From contig NC_088296.1 of assembly GCF_032854445.1 (NCBI RefSeq), positions 23,631,604 to 23,695,603 of the forward strand: a stretch of 64,000 nt of DNA, read 5' to 3'. Under the pieces are notes generated by a model. That model saw only the letters and a program-made list of their open reading frames with translations. It searched no databases and was not told the origin of the DNA. The stretch is from Liolophura sinensis (lineage: Eukaryota > Mollusca > Polyplacophora > Chitonida > Chitonidae). Numbering within the stretch: the first letter of the stretch is position 1; each line of letters opens with the position of its first letter. The translations under genes were made by a program, and so were the position numbers. This document shows, one piece after another, positions 42,701 through 48,700 of the stretch.

Positions 42701-45700
42701 GGGGTGGCTTACTTACCTTTGGTAAGTCGTCTCAGTGAAGCAGCACTAGATAAAAGAGCTGTGGAAATCCGTCCAGCAACAAGGATTTCTTCATCGTCAT
42801 ATGACTGAAAAATTGTTAAGTATGACGTTAAACCCCAAGCACTCACTAACTCACTCACTCAATTATGTCCACTTCATTTTTCTAATTTTACCAGCCCGTG
42901 TCATGCCCTGAAGGAAATTCTATGTTATTTATATAGTCGTATTACTTTTTATGGATTATTTGATTTCATTGACTTTAAACTTTTAACATTTAAGTAAAAT
43001 TCTTCAAATTAACTGGCCACCATCGTACAAGTGAAATATTCTTGTGTATGGTCTAAAACACCAATCACTCGATCAGTCACTGTAACATCTTCATCATAGG
43101 TTCTTTTAACATCATTTAGTAGTAGTAGTAGTCCTATAGTAAATTGGAGGGGTTTTTTTTGTACCTTGCTTTTTACATGGTTCTTTTTTTCCCCTGTTAC
43201 ATAATGTACATGTAGGCTGAATTGTTTATGGAGAATGTGTCTGAATCACTCATACTTTCAAAGATGCCTGCGAGTGTGACTAAGGGCGTAGTTAACTAGG
43301 TGGTAGCACATACATGTATATTGGGTGGTGGGCGTTGGTTTCAGTGTGCCACTATCCAGGGATACATGAGGCCCTTACCACCCAGTTGTTGTACTCCTCA
43401 CAGCGCATACTCTGCTCTCAGTACTCGCTTTACTCTGGGGTGTTAAGGCAGGAAGTAATGTCGGTGAAAAAATGTGTATCAATCGTTGTTTTATTATAAA
43501 TACTTGGTTTATGCAAATTATGCACATGGTTACAGTGGACATCTATGACAGTTATAAATACGAATAACCTGATTCCTCATCCTTTTCACATATAGAAATG
43601 CAACTCTCAGTACAGTTTGTGCACATTTTTAATATGATTTTGGAGACAGAACAACATTTGTTGGATTAGCCAGTGTCAGAGCTTTACAAAAAGTATAATT
43701 TATGAGTCTGCACAATAATGTCATCAGAATGTGCTTAAATAAAACACGTTCCAAACATGCAGAGGCCCCTGTGGATAAGTTGGTGAGCGCAGTAGCGCAG
43801 CGTATTGACCCAGGAGCATCTCACCAATGCGGTCACTGTGAAATCAAGTCCAGCTCATGCTGGCTTCCTCTGGCCATACGTGGGAAGGTCTGCCAGCAAC
43901 CTGTGGATGGTCATGGGTTCCCCCCAGGCTCTACCCAGTTTCCTCCCACCATAAAGCTGGCCATCGTCGTATAAGTGAAATATTCTTGAGTATGGCATAA
44001 AACACCAATGAAATAAATAAATTAAACTCAAACATGCGAAAAGGCGGAAGCATTACAGGACTGTGCAAGGACATTAGTGGTGAGGCCATGAATCCTAAAC
44101 AAGTACAAGAGTGTGTCATGGTGTGTAAGGGTGAAACCTTTCAAATTGTGCTGGTAGTGAGGTAAAACGAGTACCTAATATAGAGAGTGGTGTACGCACT
44201 GTGGGGAATATGCTCAGCAGTAAGAGAGAAACGGCCGTGAAACTGAATTTATTGTTGCTGATGGAGCTTTATTACTGCTGTTATTTATGTTAGTGCATAC
44301 GGTACTGTTTCTTTCACGCTGATTGCTTGCTTGCTTCTGTTACAGATGATTTGTACGTTTCTCCGGATTTCTTTGAGTATTTTGCTGCTACCTACCCTTA
44401 TTTACACGAAGATCCATTGTTATGGTGCGTCTCCGCATGGAATGACAACGGCAAGACAGAAATGGTCGAAGATAAACCAGGTGAGGAATAGGTCAGATCT
44501 CCTTATGAATGGTGAAACCAGAACTAGTCAAATCTCCTTATGAATGGTGAAACCAGAACTAGTCAAATCTCCTTATGAATGGTGAAACCAGAACTAGTCA
44601 GATCTCCTTATGAATGGTGAAACCAGAACTAGTCAGATCTCCTTATGAATGGTGAAACCAGAACTAGTCAGATCTCCTTATGAATGGTGAAACCAGAACT
44701 AGTCAGATCTCCTTATGAATGGTGAAACCAGAACTAGTCAGATCTCCTTATGAATGGTGAAACCAGAACTAGTCAAATCTCCTTATGAATGGTGAAACCA
44801 GAACTAATTTCCATAATCCCGAGTTCAGTCCGATGTCATGTTGTTCTCGTTATACAATGGGAAACAACGGGTGACTCGAGGACGAGCGACACAAACGGTC
44901 CAAATGACAGTGGAACGCATCGTTTCCTTGTGTGACGTTGCAGTGTGCGTGTACTTCATATACATTTTATGAGGGCACATACAACGATAATTGTGACGTA
45001 AAATAAAGGAAAGAGCATGAGTTCACAGTTTTTGGACTGTCTTGACACAGACGGAAAGAGTTTTTATGAGTTCACCATTCTCAGTTTTCCCTGGCCAAGA
45101 CAAATGACAGTGGAACGTGTGACTTAAGCTAGGCTTTACAGGTGCCCCTAAAAAAGTTGTTATACAAAACAGTGCATCCTTGTCTCTACATAGTTGTCAT
45201 ACAGAACAATGCATCCTTGTCTCTGCAGAGTTGTCATACAGAACAATGCATCCTTGTCTCTGCAGAGTAGTTATACAGAACAATGCATCCTTGTATCCGC
45301 AGAGTTGTTATACAAAACAATGCATCCTTGTCTCTGCACAATTGTTATACAAAACAATGCATCCTTGTCTCTGCAGAGTTGTTATACAGAACAATGCACC
45401 CTTGTCTCTGCAGAGTTGTTATACAAAACAATGCATCCTTGTCTCTGCAGAGTTGTGATACAAAACATTGCATCCTTGTCTCTACAGAGTTGTCATACAG
45501 AACAATACATCCTTGTATCTGCAGAGTTGTTATACAAAACAATGCATCCTTGTCTCTGCAGAGTAGTTATACAGAACAATGCATCCTTGTATCCGCAGAG
45601 TTGTTATACAAAACAATGCATCCTTGTCTCTGCAGAGTTGTGATACAGAAAAATACATCCTTGTCTCTGCAGAGTTGTTATACAGAACAATACATCCTTA

Positions 45701-48700
45701 TCTCTGCAGAGTTGTTATACAGAACAATGCATCCTTGTCTCTGCAGAGTTGTGATACAAAAAAATGCATCCTTGTCTCTACAGAGTTGTCATACAGAACA
45801 ATGCATCCTTGTCTCTGCAGAGTTGTTATACAGAACAATGCATCTTTGTCTCTGCAGAGTTGTTATACAAAACATTGCATCCTTGTCTCTGCAGAGTTGT
45901 TATACAAAACAATGCATCCTTGTATCCGCAGAGTTGTTATACAGAACAATGCACCCTTGTCTCTGCAGAGTTGTTATATAGAACAGTGCATCTCTGTCTT
46001 TACACAGTTTTTGTACAGAACAATGCATCCTTCTTTCAACAGAGTTGTTATACAGAACAGACTTCTTCCCTGGCCTGGGTTGGATGATGGAGAGAAAGAC
46101 ATGGCTGGAACTGGAGCCAAAATGGCCAGTGACGTAAGTGGGCAAAGTTGTCATCATATAGTCTAATTTCTCAACATTTTTGCAAGTTTTAAACAAAATT
46201 TTTCTTAATTCCTGAACGATGAATACTTCTCAACAAATATCTTTTTTTGGATACAGTATTTTCTGCAAAATATATTCAAGGACATGGATTATTTTCTCAC
46301 ACTATGTTAAAAATCTGCATGTCTGCACAAAAAGTTTGTTTGGATAGTGCATATATGACTATTCATGGATATTTTTAAAAAACTGTGCATAAATTGCTAC
46401 ATGTGTATTTAATTTGTGTATTTGTTTATACTGAAGGGAATGATGAGACTGTTGTATTACGCACGGTGTTCTTCACATGACTGTGGCATGGCGCGAAAAT
46501 GACGTCGACCTGAGAGTACCAACAGTGTGAAATTTTGTTCTTTGTGCAGGTTTTGGGACGATTGGATGCGTCATCCAGAACAGAGAAAAGATCGGGAGTG
46601 TATACGACCGGAACTCAGTAGGACCAGTACATTCGGGAAGATAGGGGTTAGCAAGTGAGTACATTTGGGAAGATAGGGGTTAGCAGGTGAGTACATTCGG
46701 GAAGCTAGGGGTGAGCAAGTGAGTACATTTGGAATGATAGGGGTTAACAGGTGAGTACATTTGGGAAGATAGGGGTTAGGTGAGTACATTCGGTAAGATA
46801 GGGGTTAACAGGTGAGTACATTTGGGAAAATAGGGGTTAGCAAGTGAGTACATTTGGGAAGATAGGTGTTAGCAGATGAGTACATTCGGGAAGATAGGGG
46901 TTAGCAAGTGAGTACATTTGGGAAGATAGGGGTTAGCAGGTGAGTACATTTGGGAAGATAAGGGTTAGCAAGTGAGTACATTTGGGAAGATAGGGGTTAG
47001 CAGGTGAGTACATTTGGGAAGATAGGGGTTAACAGGTGAGTACATTTTGGAAGATAGGGGTTAGGTGAGTACATTCGGGAAGATAGGGGTTAACAGGTGA
47101 GCACATTTGGGAAAATAGGGGTTAGCAAGTGAGTACATTTGGGAAGATAGGGGTTAGCAGGTGAGTACATTTGGGCAGATAAGGGTTAGCAAGTGAGTAC
47201 ATTTGGGAAGATAGGGGTTAACAGGTGAGTACATTCGGGAAGATAGGGGTTAACAAGTGAGTACATTTTGGAAGATAGGGGTTAGCAAGTGAGTACATTT
47301 GGGAAGATAGGGGTTAGCAGGTGAGTGCATTTGAGAAGATCGGCATGAGCAAGTGACTACATTTCAGGGGATTGGGGTTAGCAAGTGACTACATTCGGGA
47401 AGATAGGGGTGAGCAGGTGAGATCTTATCTAAGGGGAGATAATTCAATGACATGAACGATTAACTCAGTGATATAGTCCATTGTGTTACAACAACTGAGT
47501 TATCCTCCCTTAGACAAGATCCACATGATGATTTCCCTGTATTAGCCAAGAATGGTGAACTCGTAAAAACTCTTTCGGCCTTTGTCAAGACAGTCCAAAA
47601 ACTCGAAAGATAGGGGTTAGCAGGTGAGTGTATTTGAGGAAACATACTGATAATTGAACAAGACAGAGAAAGTCCTGATTTAGCTAATGTTTACAATTAG
47701 AAATGCATGTTAAAGGATTGGTGTCCAGATTTATCATTTATTTATAATTAACTACTCCTGTATATATTGTTAAATATGAAAATCACTAGAAAATAAAGCT
47801 GGTTCTATAAAAAAATTTTGGCCAACACATGGTAGTCTTCGCCAAATGATGTCATACAAGTCCAACCGTTACGAGCTGTCTACAGGAGTGACAATAAGAA
47901 CATCGAATTTCTGTTCTGCAAACAGCTGTAAAAACAGGTCGTCAAAGAACCCTGGAGTTAGTTTTTTTTAAAGTTTCCAGATGATTTGGCCCTAAGGAAG
48001 GCATGGATTTGCAGCACAAGACAGAAGGATTTTGTATCTGCTCTCGCCATTTTACAGCTACGAGAGGAATACAGCCTAATTTCCACAACCCATTGGACAC
48101 CTGCACGCAGTAGTTATAAAATACTATTAACTGAACTGAAACCTGATAGATTGTAAATCTAACACCAACGTCCACATCGCACATGTATGGATATTGTACA
48201 TGACTATTTGCCCCCTATTGGCATAGGCTAGTTGGAATAACGACAAAACCATGCACTGGCATATAGTTTTGAATTTAGAATGATATTTGTTGTGAAACAA
48301 ACAGATGGAAGGAGTAGTAAATAAATGTTAGATGTGAAGATAAACACACATAATGTACAGTGCAGCACAGGATAAAGCTATATAGCTGACCAGTCCGTAT
48401 TGCCAGGGTAGTTGGAAATGCCTGGACAAGGATCAAATTTAACTCGCAGTCTGAAGTCAAGCCAGAAATATGGGTGTCATAAATCGGAGCTTCAGTGTTG
48501 TCCACTATGGGCTGAAATTGGTGCAGCAGTATATTAATTTCTGTGCAACTAGAATACACCTTGAAAACGGCGTCACTGTGAAACAAATTCCCAGGTTATT
48601 AAGGTCAGCTAGTCTTCGGTTGGCTGTTTATGACGTCACCTGCTGGGCAGTAAATCCATTGTTTTTGGTGGATTGAAAGTCATTATTGCGTTTCTCAGAA

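Noticed and set aside
45194-46166. Frames of 149-232 codons before exon 7
   Set aside because: They are the 37-bp junction array read in three frames. The real exon 7 frame is fixed by family homology and is cut by a stop at 45979 within the array.
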